Part shown: piece by piece, positions 1 through 6,591 of the stretch
Position numbering within the stretch: position 1 is the stretch's first letter
Layout: every line of letters begins with the position of its first letter
DNA from: Oscillospiraceae bacterium
Lineage (GTDB): Bacteria > Bacillota > Clostridia > Oscillospirales > Oscillospiraceae
Assembly (NCBI GenBank): GCA_017458025.1
Contig: JAFTGG010000030.1
Coordinates: 1-10,969 of the forward strand
DNA: 10,969 nucleotides
Reading direction: 5' to 3'
The notes under the pieces: model-generated
The model's input: only the letters and a program-made list of their open reading frames with translations
Told to the model about the DNA's origin: nothing
Databases searched by the model: none
Program-made: the position numbers and the translations under genes

Positions 1-144
1 AATTCCGCCGCGGCGCACCGGGAGATCATCGAACAGCGTGCAAAGGACGGCTGGCGCTTCGTCGCCTCTGTCCCCACGCAGTTTACCAGCTACGGCGGCA
101 CAAAGGCGGTCGATCTGGTATTTGAACGCGAGACAGAAGCGTGA
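1..144 (+). CDS. DUF4177-like small protein, 3' end only
   Basis: The reading frame is open from base 1 to the TGA at 142-144 and gives 47 C-terminal residues; the start lies to the left of the window. The visible part contains REIIEQRAKDGWRFVASVP followed by a short glycine-containing turn and a terminal DLVFER strand. A helix, then 'GW.fV.v.P', then a closing '(D)lvFer' strand is the pattern of the small DUF4177 family (usually 50-80 residues, function unknown), so the assignment is plausible but rests on a short stretch. Its stop overlaps the GTG start of the downstream tatD-family gene by four bases (GTGA), indicating cotranscription and translational coupling. No function is claimed. Confidence 0.6.
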   Translation, partial: NSAAAHREIIEQRAKDGWRFVASVPTQFTSYGGTKAVDLVFERETEA

Positions 145-911
145 GCCTGATTTTCGACACACACGCCCATTACGACGACGAGCAGTTCGACGCGGACCGC
201 GCCGAGCTGCTCGCTTCCATGCCTGATGCCGGCGTGGGGCTGATCGTCGATCCCGGCTGCGACCTCGAATCCTCGCGCAAGGCGGTCGCCATCGCGGAAC
301 AGTACCCGCACGTTTACGCGGCGGTGGGATACCACCCCGAAAACTGCGCGCCGTTCGTGCCGGAGGATATCGACGCGCTGCGCGAGATGGCGCGGCACCC
401 GAAAGTGGTTGCCATCGGCGAGATCGGGCTGGACTACCACTGGGCGGAGAATCCGCCGCGCGAGCATCAACACGACGTGCTGCGCCGTCAGCTAGCGCTG
501 GCGGTCGAGCTCGACCTGCCGGTCATTATCCACGACCGCGACGCGCACGCGGACTGCCTCGCCATCGTGCGCGGGTTCCCGCGCCTGCGCGGCGTGTTCC
601 ACTGCTACTCCGGCAGCGTCGAGATGGCGCGGGAGCTGTGGAAGCTCGGCTGGTACGTCGGCTTTGACGGGCCGCTGACCTACAAGAACGCGCGCAAGAC
701 CGTGGAGGTCGCGGCGGAGGCGCCGCTCGACCGGATACTGATCGAGACCGATGCTCCGTACCTTTCGCCGGCGCCGCTGCGCGGCACGCGAAACGATTCG
801 CGGAACCTCGTCCACGTCGCGCAAAAGCTCGCGGAACTGCGCGGCATGACGGCGGAGGAGATCATCGGCCTCACCGCGGAAAACGGAAAACGCTTATTTG
901 GCGTCGCATGA
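141..911 (+). CDS. tatD: TatD-family metal-dependent hydrolase (putative DNase)
   Basis: The product is 256 residues, the normal size for this family of TIM-barrel metallohydrolases. TatD-like proteins are cytoplasmic, and several are 3'-5' DNases or exonucleases with roles in DNA repair or degradation; the substrate of this one cannot be read from sequence. The metal ligands expected for the family are all present: H8 and H10 in FDTHAHYDD, E94 in AIGEIGLDY, H131 in VIIHDRDAH, H154 in HCYSGS and D204 in IETDAPYLSP. The GTG start at 141 is chosen because the HxH motif must be near the N-terminus and because it overlaps the upstream stop as GTGA; no good Shine-Dalgarno sequence precedes it, so translation is probably coupled to the upstream gene. 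A strong terminator lies directly after the stop, ending this transcription unit. Confidence 0.95.
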   Translation: MSLIFDTHAHYDDEQFDADRAELLASMPDAGVGLIVDPGCDLESSRKAVAIAEQYPHVYAAVGYHPENCAPFVPEDIDALREMARHPKVVAIGEIGLDYHWAENPPREHQHDVLRRQLALAVELDLPVIIHDRDAHADCLAIVRGFPRLRGVFHCYSGSVEMARELWKLGWYVGFDGPLTYKNARKTVEVAAEAPLDRILIETDAPYLSPAPLRGTRNDSRNLVHVAQKLAELRGMTAEEIIGLTAENGKRLFGVA

Positions 912-915
912 CGCG

Positions 916-948
916 GGAGCCGGCTCAAAAAGCCGGCTCCTTTGCTTT
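916..948 (+). terminator. Rho-independent terminator after tatD
   Basis: A perfect 10-bp stem pairs GGAGCCGGCT (916-925) with AGCCGGCTCC (931-940) around a five-base loop CAAAA (926-930). It is followed by an interrupted T-rich tail TTTGCTTT (941-948). It begins five bases after the tatD stop codon and separates the tatD unit from the recJ-rel cluster. Confidence 0.92.
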
Positions 949-971
949 GCCATGCCGCGGGAAATTCGGGC

Positions 972-1000
972 TTGTCCTTTGCCGGAACTTTTGCTATAGT
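972..1000 (+). promoter_or_regulatory. Candidate sigma-A promoter P1 for the recJ-rel cluster
   Basis: TTGTCC (972-977, four of six matches to TTGACA) and TATAGT (995-1000, five of six to TATAAT) are separated by exactly 17 bases. A TG dinucleotide at 992-993 makes this an extended -10 element. It sits in the most AT-rich patch of the surrounding sequence, downstream of the tatD terminator and about 55 bases upstream of the recJ start. The call is by motif only; no transcript data are available. Confidence 0.7.
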
Positions 1001-1007
1001 ATTAATT

Positions 1008-1016
1008 TGATATAGT
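1008..1016 (+). promoter_or_regulatory. Second, downstream extended -10 element (possible P2)
   Basis: TGATATAGT at 1008-1016 repeats the TGnTATAGT form of the P1 -10 element 16 bases further downstream. No convincing -35 hexamer stands 16-18 bases before it, so it would rely on the extended -10 contact. It may be a second start site or simply part of the AT-rich melting region. Confidence 0.35.
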
Positions 1017-1056
1017 AGTCGGCCGCGGCGGTTGCCGAGGCAGAAGGAGGCCCGTC

Positions 1057-3132
1057 ATGAAATACGAACAGTGGAATATCCCCGCGCTGCCCGAGGATAA
1101 GATCGAGGCGCTGATGGACGCGGGCTATCCCTATCTGGTCTCCTCCGTGCTCGTCTCGCGCGGCGTCGAAACCGCGGAACAGGCCGCCGAGGCGCTCGAC
1201 CGCGAGCGCGAGCTGTCGCACTCGCCGTTTCTAATGCGCGACATGGACAAGGCGGTCGCGCGGGTGCTCCGCGCGCTGACCGGCGGCGAAAAGATCGCCG
1301 TGTTCGGCGACTACGACGTGGACGGCATCACCGCGACGTGCCTGCTCACCGACTATCTCCGCTCGCGCGGCGGCAACGTCGTCATGCACATTCCCGGCCG
1401 CTTCGACGAGGGCTACGGCCTGAGCAACGAGGCGATCCACGCGCTCGCGGAGGAGGGCGTCGACCTGATCGTCACCGTCGACTGCGGCATCACCGGCGTC
1501 GAGGAGACGGCCTACGCCAACACCCTCGGCGTGGACGTGGTCATCACCGACCATCACGAGTGCAAGGAGCAGCTGCCGGACGCGGTCGCCGTCGTCGATC
1601 CCCACCGGCCGGACTGCGGCTATCCGTTCAAGCACCTCGCGGGCGTCGGCGTGGCGCTCAAGCTCGTGCTGGCGCTCGGCGGCAACGACCGCGAGGACGC
1701 GCTGTTCGCGCGCTACTGCACCCTCGCCGCCATCGGCACCATCGCCGACGTGATGCGCATGGAGGGCGAGAACCGCGCCATCGTCAGCATGGGCCTCGAA
1801 GCGATCGGGCACAGCGATTTTATCGGCCTGCACGCGCTGCTGCGCGAGGCCGGACTCGCGGGCAAGCCCATCTCGTCCATCCAGATCGGCTTCGTGCTCG
1901 CGCCGCGCATCAACGCCGCGGGGCGCATGGGCCGCGCGTCGCTCGCCGCCGAGCTGCTGCTCACCGACGACGAGGCAGAGGCCGAGCGCAAGGCAAAGGA
2001 GCTCTGCGACCTCAACCGCGAGCGGCAGAGCGTCGAGCAGGACATCTACGCCAAGGCCGTCGAGCAGCTCGAATCGCTGCCGCCGGAGGAAAAGTACGCG
2101 CTCGTCCTCGCGAGCGAGGATTGGCATCAGGGCGTGGTCGGCATCGTCGCCTCGCGCCTCAGCGAAAAATACTCCTGCCCCAGCTTCATGATCCACCTGC
2201 AGGGCGGAATGGGCAAGGGCTCGTGCCGCAGCTACGGCGGGTTCAATCTGTTCGGCGCGCTCGAAGCCTGCTCCGACCTTTTGGCCGGCTCCGGCGGGCA
2301 TGAGCTCGCCGCCGGCTTTACCATCGAGGAGGCCAACATTCCCGCGTTTCGCAAGAAGATGAACAAGTACGTCCGCGAGCACACGGGCCGCGCGATGCCG
2401 GTGTCGTCCATCGCCGTCGACGCGGAGCTGACGCGCCCCGGGCTTGTCACGCTCGACGAGGTCGAGCGGCTTTCGGAGCTGGAGCCCTACGGCGCGGGCA
2501 ACGACCGCCCCGTGTTCTGCTTCCGCGGCGCGCTGCTCGAAGCGGCGCAGAGCGTTGGGCAGAACCGCCATCTGAAGGTCCGGCTCCAAAAGGGGCATAC
2601 TGCCTTTGAGGGCATCTTTTTCTCCGTCACGCCGGACGACGTCGGCATTGCCGCCGGCAGCCGCGTGGACGCGGCGTTCTATCTCCAGATCAACGAGTTC
2701 CGCGGCAGCCGCACCGTGCAGCTACAGCTACTTGACCTGCGCGCCGCGCGCTCGCCGAGCGCCCACGAATCGGAGCTGCTCACACTGCGCGATACGCTGC
2801 TCTCCGGCGGCGGATTGTCCCCGAGGGACGCGGCGCGGCTGCTGCCCTCGCGCGAACAATTCGTGCGCATCTGGCGCGTGCTGGAGCGCGACGCCGCCGA
2901 CGGCGTGCTCTCCGGCCCCGAATTGCCGCTGCTGCGGCGCATCGCCTCGGAGCTGACCGGCGCGGAGTGCTTTGTGCGCGCGGCGCTGTGTCTCGATATC
3001 TTCGCCGAACGCGGGCTGCTGACGCTCGAACGCGCGGGAGACGTGCTGACGCTTCGCCTCACGTCCGAGGGCAAGAGGGTGGAGCTCGACGAAAACCCGT
3101 ACCTCGCGCGCCTGCGCGACATATTATCTTAA
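1057..3132 (+). CDS. recJ: Single-stranded-DNA-specific exonuclease RecJ
   Basis: RecJ degrades single-stranded DNA 5' to 3' in recombinational repair (RecF pathway), mismatch repair and base-excision repair, using Mn/Mg bound by DHH-phosphoesterase motifs. The DHH motifs are clear: VFGDYDVDGI at residues 82-91, TVDCGI with D142, and TDHHE with D165-H166-H167. The DHHA1 part follows, with GKGSCRSYGGFNLF and SGGHELAAGF (G413-G414-H415), then an OB-like region. The 691 residues are longer than E. coli RecJ (about 577) and shorter than B. subtilis RecJ (about 786). The extra ~120 C-terminal residues look like a helical/winged-helix RecJ C-terminal extension of the kind found in Firmicutes. The ATG has an excellent site AGAAGGAGG (1042-1050) six bases upstream. 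It is the first gene of the main cluster; rel follows after 22 bases. Confidence 0.97.
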   Translation: MKYEQWNIPALPEDKIEALMDAGYPYLVSSVLVSRGVETAEQAAEALDRERELSHSPFLMRDMDKAVARVLRALTGGEKIAVFGDYDVDGITATCLLTDYLRSRGGNVVMHIPGRFDEGYGLSNEAIHALAEEGVDLIVTVDCGITGVEETAYANTLGVDVVITDHHECKEQLPDAVAVVDPHRPDCGYPFKHLAGVGVALKLVLALGGNDREDALFARYCTLAAIGTIADVMRMEGENRAIVSMGLEAIGHSDFIGLHALLREAGLAGKPISSIQIGFVLAPRINAAGRMGRASLAAELLLTDDEAEAERKAKELCDLNRERQSVEQDIYAKAVEQLESLPPEEKYALVLASEDWHQGVVGIVASRLSEKYSCPSFMIHLQGGMGKGSCRSYGGFNLFGALEACSDLLAGSGGHELAAGFTIEEANIPAFRKKMNKYVREHTGRAMPVSSIAVDAELTRPGLVTLDEVERLSELEPYGAGNDRPVFCFRGALLEAAQSVGQNRHLKVRLQKGHTAFEGIFFSVTPDDVGIAAGSRVDAAFYLQINEFRGSRTVQLQLLDLRAARSPSAHESELLTLRDTLLSGGGLSPRDAARLLPSREQFVRIWRVLERDAADGVLSGPELPLLRRIASELTGAECFVRAALCLDIFAERGLLTLERAGDVLTLRLTSEGKRVELDENPYLARLRDILS

Positions 3133-3136
3133 AGGC

Positions 3137-3147
3137 AGAGGAGGTGA
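3137..3147 (+). promoter_or_regulatory. Very strong ribosome binding site for rel
   Basis: AGAGGAGGTGA at 3137-3147 contains GGAGGTGA, an eight-base match to the anti-Shine-Dalgarno end of 16S rRNA, with seven bases to the ATG at 3155. It fixes the rel start and implies efficient independent initiation rather than coupling to recJ. Confidence 0.85.
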
Positions 3148-3154
3148 CGAAGGC

Positions 3155-5362
3155 ATGACCGTTCAAGAGCAATACGGCCATCTGGTCGATACCATAAAAA
3201 GCTACAACCCCGGCGCGGACTTCGCGATGATCGACAAGGCGTACCGTTACGCGGTGGAGCATCACGGGGAGCAGAAGCGCAAGGACGGCTCGCCGTACGT
3301 CACGCACCCCATCGCCGTGGCGCAGATCGTCGCCGAGGAGCTGCACCTCGACTCCGAGTCCATCGCCGCGTCGCTGCTGCACGACTGCATCGAGGACACC
3401 GACGCGACCTACGACGACATCGTCAAGGAGTTCTCTCCCACCATCGCCAATTTGGTCGAGGGCGTCTCCAAGCTCACCCGCGTGGTCTACACCACAAAGG
3501 AAGAAGAACAGATGGAGAACCTGCGCAAGATGCTCATGGCGATGGCGAAGGATATCCGCGTCATTCTCATCAAGATCGCCGACCGTACGCACAACATGCG
3601 CACGATGGAGTACCAATCCAAGGACAAGCAGCGGCAAAAGTCGCTTGAGACGATGGAAATCTACGCGCCCATCGCCCATCGCCTCGGTATGCAGCGCATC
3701 AAGTGGGAGCTGGAGGATACGTCGCTCAAGTATCTCGACCCCGTCGCCTACAACGAGATCGAGACGTCGCTGGAATCGAAACGCGAGGAATACGACGCGT
3801 TCCTCGCGCGCGTCACGAAGCAGATCGAGGACCGGCTGCGCGAGATGCACGTCCCGTTCCGCCGCGTCTACGGGCGCATGAAGCACCCGTACTCCATCTA
3901 CCGCAAGATGTACGCCCAGTCGAAGACGATGGACGAGGTGCTCGACCTGTTCGCGTTCCGCATCATTGTCGACACCGTGGCGGACTGCTACAACGTGCTC
4001 GGCATTATCCACGACCTTTACCATCCGCTGCTGGGCCGGTTCAAGGACTATATCGGCACGCCCAAGCCCAATATGTACCAATCGCTGCACACGACGGTCA
4101 TGGGCAAGAGCGGTATCCCGTTCGAGGTGCAGATCCGCACGCAGGAGATGCACGAGATCGCCGAGTACGGCATCGCGGCGCATTGGAAGTACAAGCGCGG
4201 CATTGCCGGCGCGGCGCACGAGGGCACCTACGAGTGGGTGCGAAAGCTGCTTGAAAATCAGGAAAACACCGACGCGGAGGAGTTTATCCACACCTTAAAG
4301 GTGGATATGTTTTCCGATGAAGTGTTCGTCTTTTCTCCCGCGGGCGACGTGACGAACCTGCCCGCCGGCGCGACGCCCATCGACTTTGCCTACAGCGTCC
4401 ACAGCGCCGTCGGCAACCGCATGGTCGGCGCGAAGGTCAACGGCCGCATCGTGCCGCTGGACTACAAGCTGCAAAACGGCGACATCGTCGAGATCCTGAC
4501 CGCGAACAACGCGCACGGCCCGAGCCGCGATTGGCTGACCATCGCCCAATCCAGCGAGGCGCGCAGCAAGATCCGGCAATGGTTTAAAAAGGAAAAACGG
4601 CCGGAGAACATTGTAAACGGCCGCGCGTCGTTTGAGGCCGAGCTCAAGCACGCCGGCGTCCCGCTCAGCGTGGTCGCGGGTACGGAGCTGGAAGCGACGC
4701 TGCTGAAAAAGCTTCCGTATCAGACGATGGACGACATGTACGCCGCCATCGGCTACGGCGGCTTCTCCGCCCAGAAGGCGGTGGGCCGTATCCACGAGGA
4801 GATCCAGCGTCTCAAGCGCCAGCAGCAGGCGCAGAACGAGGCGACCGAGCCGGTCCCCGACGACCCGAGCGCGACGCGTCCCGCTATCCCGCAGCGCGCC
4901 AAGAGCGAGCAGGGCATCATCGTGGAAGGGCTCTCGAACTGCCTCGTCAAATTCTCGAAGTGCTGTACGCCCGTGCCGGGCGACGACATCGTGGGCTTCA
5001 TCACGCGCGGCTACGGCGTGTCCGTCCACCGCTGCGACTGTCCGAACGCTGCGCCCGAGCGGCGCAGGCCGGAAGAAGCCGGACGCTGGATCAAGGTCAC
5101 TTGGGGCAGCGACGTGCGCGAGAGCTATCTCACGTCGCTGGAGGTATTCGCGAAGGACAGCGCGCATTTGGTGATGGACGTCTCGACCGCGCTGTCCACG
5201 ACGAACACGCGCGTCAAGTCGCTTTCCGCCGACGCCACCGCGGACGGCTACGCCGTCGTACGGCTGCTGATCTACGTCGCGGACAGCGAGCAGCTCAAGT
5301 CGGTGATGAAAAAGCTCAACCAAATCGGCGGGGTCATGAAGGTCGATCGGCCTGCCGGATGA
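3155..5362 (+). CDS. relA: Bifunctional (p)ppGpp synthetase/hydrolase (Rel/RSH)
   Basis: Long RSH enzyme that makes (p)ppGpp from ATP plus GDP/GTP on starved ribosomes and degrades it otherwise. At 735 residues it matches the ordinary Firmicute Rel length. The hydrolase HD domain looks intact: H51 in YVTHP, HDCIEDT with H76-D77 and E80-D81, and DRTHNM with D143 and N147. The synthetase domain has the GRMKHPYSIYRKM segment, RFKD at 295-298 and YQSLHTT from 308. RxKD, rather than the EFDD form of monofunctional RelA, is characteristic of bifunctional enzymes. The TGS domain starts near M385 (MFSDEVFVFSP), the zinc-finger/CC region has C603-C604 and HRCDCPN at 625-631, and an ACT domain ends the protein. 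Both activities are therefore predicted. It lies between recJ and dtd as in Bacillus, but without apt. Confidence 0.97.
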   Translation: MTVQEQYGHLVDTIKSYNPGADFAMIDKAYRYAVEHHGEQKRKDGSPYVTHPIAVAQIVAEELHLDSESIAASLLHDCIEDTDATYDDIVKEFSPTIANLVEGVSKLTRVVYTTKEEEQMENLRKMLMAMAKDIRVILIKIADRTHNMRTMEYQSKDKQRQKSLETMEIYAPIAHRLGMQRIKWELEDTSLKYLDPVAYNEIETSLESKREEYDAFLARVTKQIEDRLREMHVPFRRVYGRMKHPYSIYRKMYAQSKTMDEVLDLFAFRIIVDTVADCYNVLGIIHDLYHPLLGRFKDYIGTPKPNMYQSLHTTVMGKSGIPFEVQIRTQEMHEIAEYGIAAHWKYKRGIAGAAHEGTYEWVRKLLENQENTDAEEFIHTLKVDMFSDEVFVFSPAGDVTNLPAGATPIDFAYSVHSAVGNRMVGAKVNGRIVPLDYKLQNGDIVEILTANNAHGPSRDWLTIAQSSEARSKIRQWFKKEKRPENIVNGRASFEAELKHAGVPLSVVAGTELEATLLKKLPYQTMDDMYAAIGYGGFSAQKAVGRIHEEIQRLKRQQQAQNEATEPVPDDPSATRPAIPQRAKSEQGIIVEGLSNCLVKFSKCCTPVPGDDIVGFITRGYGVSVHRCDCPNAAPERRRPEEAGRWIKVTWGSDVRESYLTSLEVFAKDSAHLVMDVSTALSTTNTRVKSLSADATADGYAVVRLLIYVADSEQLKSVMKKLNQIGGVMKVDRPAG

Positions 5363-5417
5363 CGCCCCTTGCAGGGGCGGGCGGAATCTCCCGTGAACGC
5401 CCGCTTCCCGCAGGGAA
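5363..5417 (+). other. Three adjacent hairpins in the rel-dtd spacer
   Basis: Immediately after the rel stop, CGCCCCT (5363-5369) pairs with AGGGGCG (5373-5379) around TGC. GCGGGCG (5377-5383) pairs with CGCCCGC (5398-5404) around a 14-base loop. TTCCC (5405-5409) pairs with GGGAA (5413-5417) around GCA. The first two share bases 5377-5379, so they compete in full-length form. No T-tract follows, so none is a standard terminator. The last stem ends at the dtd ribosome binding site (AGAAAGGA, 5417-5424). It could be an RNA processing or stability element, a translational control structure, or a palindromic dispersed repeat. Confidence 0.55.
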
Positions 5418-5430
5418 GAAAGGAAATTAT

Positions 5431-5880
5431 ATGAAAGCGGTATTATCAAAGGTAAAGAGCGCCTCCGTCACGGTCGACGGCAAGACCGTGGGGCAGATCG
5501 GCGAGGGCTTTTTGATCCTCCTCGGCGTCACGCACGGGGACACGGAGGTACAATGCCAAAAGCTCGCGGACAAGCTGTGCTCGCTGCGCGTCTTTGACGA
5601 CGAGAACGACAAGATCAACCTCTCGCTCGACGACGTCGGCGGCGAGATTTTGGTGATTTCCCAATTCACGCTCTACGGCAACTGCCGCAAGGGCCGCCGC
5701 CCCGAATTTTTGAGCGCCGCGCGGCCCGAGGCCGCCATTCCGCTCTATGAGAAATTCGTCGCGCTCTGCCGCGAGAAGGGCTACCGCGTCGAGACCGGCG
5801 AGTTCGGCGCGCACATGGAGGTCGAATCCGTCAACAACGGCCCGTTCACGCTGGTCGTGGACACGAACGATTTAAAATAG
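5431..5880 (+). CDS. dtd: D-aminoacyl-tRNA deacylase (DTD)
   Basis: DTD hydrolyses D-amino acids (and glycine mis-charged on tRNA-Ala) from tRNA, protecting translation in the cytoplasm. The product is 149 residues, the usual length. The two hallmark motifs are present: SQFTLYGNCRKGRRPEF from S77, which carries the active-site SQFTL, and NNGPFTL with the invariant Gly137-Pro138 pair of the cross-subunit Gly-cisPro proofreading motif. The usual NxGPVT has Phe instead of Val after the proline, a conservative difference. The ATG at 5431 is supported by AGAAAGGA (5417-5424) six bases upstream and by the family N-terminus (MKAVLSKVKSASVTVDG). An open frame continues upstream into rel but is only a shadow. 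It is 68 bases after rel and 20 bases before the next gene. Confidence 0.96.
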   Translation: MKAVLSKVKSASVTVDGKTVGQIGEGFLILLGVTHGDTEVQCQKLADKLCSLRVFDDENDKINLSLDDVGGEILVISQFTLYGNCRKGRRPEFLSAARPEAAIPLYEKFVALCREKGYRVETGEFGAHMEVESVNNGPFTLVVDTNDLK

Positions 5881-5900
5881 ACTTCAAGGAGAAACGATAC

Positions 5901-6353
5901 ATGAAATTAGCCGAAGCCTTGCAGGAACGCGCGGACCTGAACCGCAAGCTGGACGAGCTGCGCGAGCGCCTGTCCAACAACGTCATCGTGCAGGAGGGCG
6001 AGAAGCCCCTCGAAGACCCGAACGAGCTGCTCGCGCAGCTCGACGGCGCAATCGCGCGGTTCGAGGAGCTGGCGGCCCGCATCAACAAAACGAACGCCGC
6101 CACCGCCGACGGCGGCGAGACGATCACCGCGCTCATTGCCCGCAAGGACGCGCTGACGCAGCAGGTGCGCGCGTACCGCGACGCCGTCAATTGGGCGAGC
6201 CAGACCGGCCGCCGCGCCCGCGGCACGGAGATCAAGGTGCTCGCCGCCGTGGACGTGCGCGCGCTCCAGCAAAAAACCGACAAGCTGGCGCAGGAGCTGC
6301 GCAAAATCGACAACCGCATCCAGGAGCTGAATTGGAAAACCGAGCTGTTGTAA
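5901..6353 (+). CDS. DIP1984-family protein (coiled-coil, unknown function)
   Basis: The 150-residue product is recognised from the DIP1984/DUF6847-type pattern: an N-terminal MKLAEALQERADL helix, LRERLSNN, QEGEKP-EDP-LL, the ARINKTNA segment, a central TEIK strand and a closing QELNWKTELL. Most of it should be alpha-helical and able to form coiled coils. It has no signal peptide or membrane segment, so it should be cytosolic. Members are sometimes labelled septicolysin in databases, but I know of no established biochemical role and assign none. The start has AAGGAG (5886-5891) nine bases upstream. It follows dtd by 20 bases and so is probably cotranscribed with rel-dtd. No terminator is visible after its stop. 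Confidence 0.85.
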   Translation: MKLAEALQERADLNRKLDELRERLSNNVIVQEGEKPLEDPNELLAQLDGAIARFEELAARINKTNAATADGGETITALIARKDALTQQVRAYRDAVNWASQTGRRARGTEIKVLAAVDVRALQQKTDKLAQELRKIDNRIQELNWKTELL

Positions 6354-6591
6354 GCATATTGTTGTTAGTCTGCGGGGCGAATGCAGCCTCTGCGGCCGAG
6401 GAATGAGCCGCCGGCTTGGAGAAAGCATCTATGTTGGCTGCCGCTTGGGGCACGGCGGAGGGTTCAAGTCCCTTTCTTACGGTTACGCCCCCGATCGCGC
6501 ACGCGCGCATCGTCACGGCGCACAGCGCATCACCATGTATTGACCGCAGACGAGGGTAGGGCTTGGGGATTTTATTTGTGAGGTTTGTGCG
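6354..6591 (+). other. Gene-free 238-base spacer with possible structured RNA or dispersed repeat
   Basis: No frame in this stretch gives a credible protein. The left part (6376-6475) has several short hairpins: GCAG/CTGC around CCT (6383-6393), GCGGC (6392-6396) with GCCGC (6407-6411), GCCG (6440-6443) with CGGC (6453-6456), and a tRNA-T-arm-like hairpin at 6458-6474. The right part (6480-6591) is GC-rich, then more AT-rich near the next start. I found no standard terminator with a T-tract and no convincing sigma-A promoter. The gene after it starts with only a weak GAGG (6580-6583) site. It may be an uncharacterised RNA, a degraded tRNA end or an intergenic repeat. Confidence 0.4.
6458..6474 (+). 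other. tRNA T-arm-like hairpin
   Basis: GAGGG (6458-6462) pairs with CCCTT (6470-6474), with the outer pair a G-T wobble, around the seven-base loop TTCAAGT (6463-6469). This has the exact geometry and conserved bases of a tRNA T-arm (G53, T54-T55-C56, A58, C61). The following seven bases TCTTACG would be the 3' acceptor strand, but the matching 5' strand CGTAAGA is not found at tRNA distance upstream, and no CCA follows. It is therefore not an intact tRNA gene. Confidence 0.5.

Noticed and set aside
1231-2598. 455-codon open frame on the minus strand opposite recJ
   Set aside because: It lies entirely antisense to a gene with all RecJ motifs. Long antisense frames are expected when third positions are mostly G or C, and the translation shows low-complexity R/A/V/D-rich sequence without recognisable motifs.
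3059-4291. 410-codon minus-strand open frame opposite the recJ end and rel
   Set aside because: Shadow of rel. It has no family resemblance and crosses the well-defined recJ-rel junction and its ribosome site.
4295-5449. 384-codon minus-strand open frame opposite the rel 3' half
   Set aside because: Shadow caused by codon bias; the composition is not protein-like and the opposite strand encodes clear TGS and ACT domains.
4960-5880. 306-codon version of dtd starting inside rel
   Set aside because: The first ~157 codons are an out-of-frame reading of rel plus the hairpin spacer. The true dtd start at 5431 has a good ribosome site and the family N-terminus.
6400-6482. Complete tRNA gene ending at the T-arm-like hairpin
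   Set aside because: The seven bases after the T-arm (TCTTACG) have no 5' acceptor partner CGTAAGA at a suitable distance, and no anticodon or D-arm can be drawn.
6381-6581. 66-codon plus-strand frame in the gene-free spacer
   Set aside because: Arginine-rich, low-complexity translation, no ribosome site and no recognisable family.
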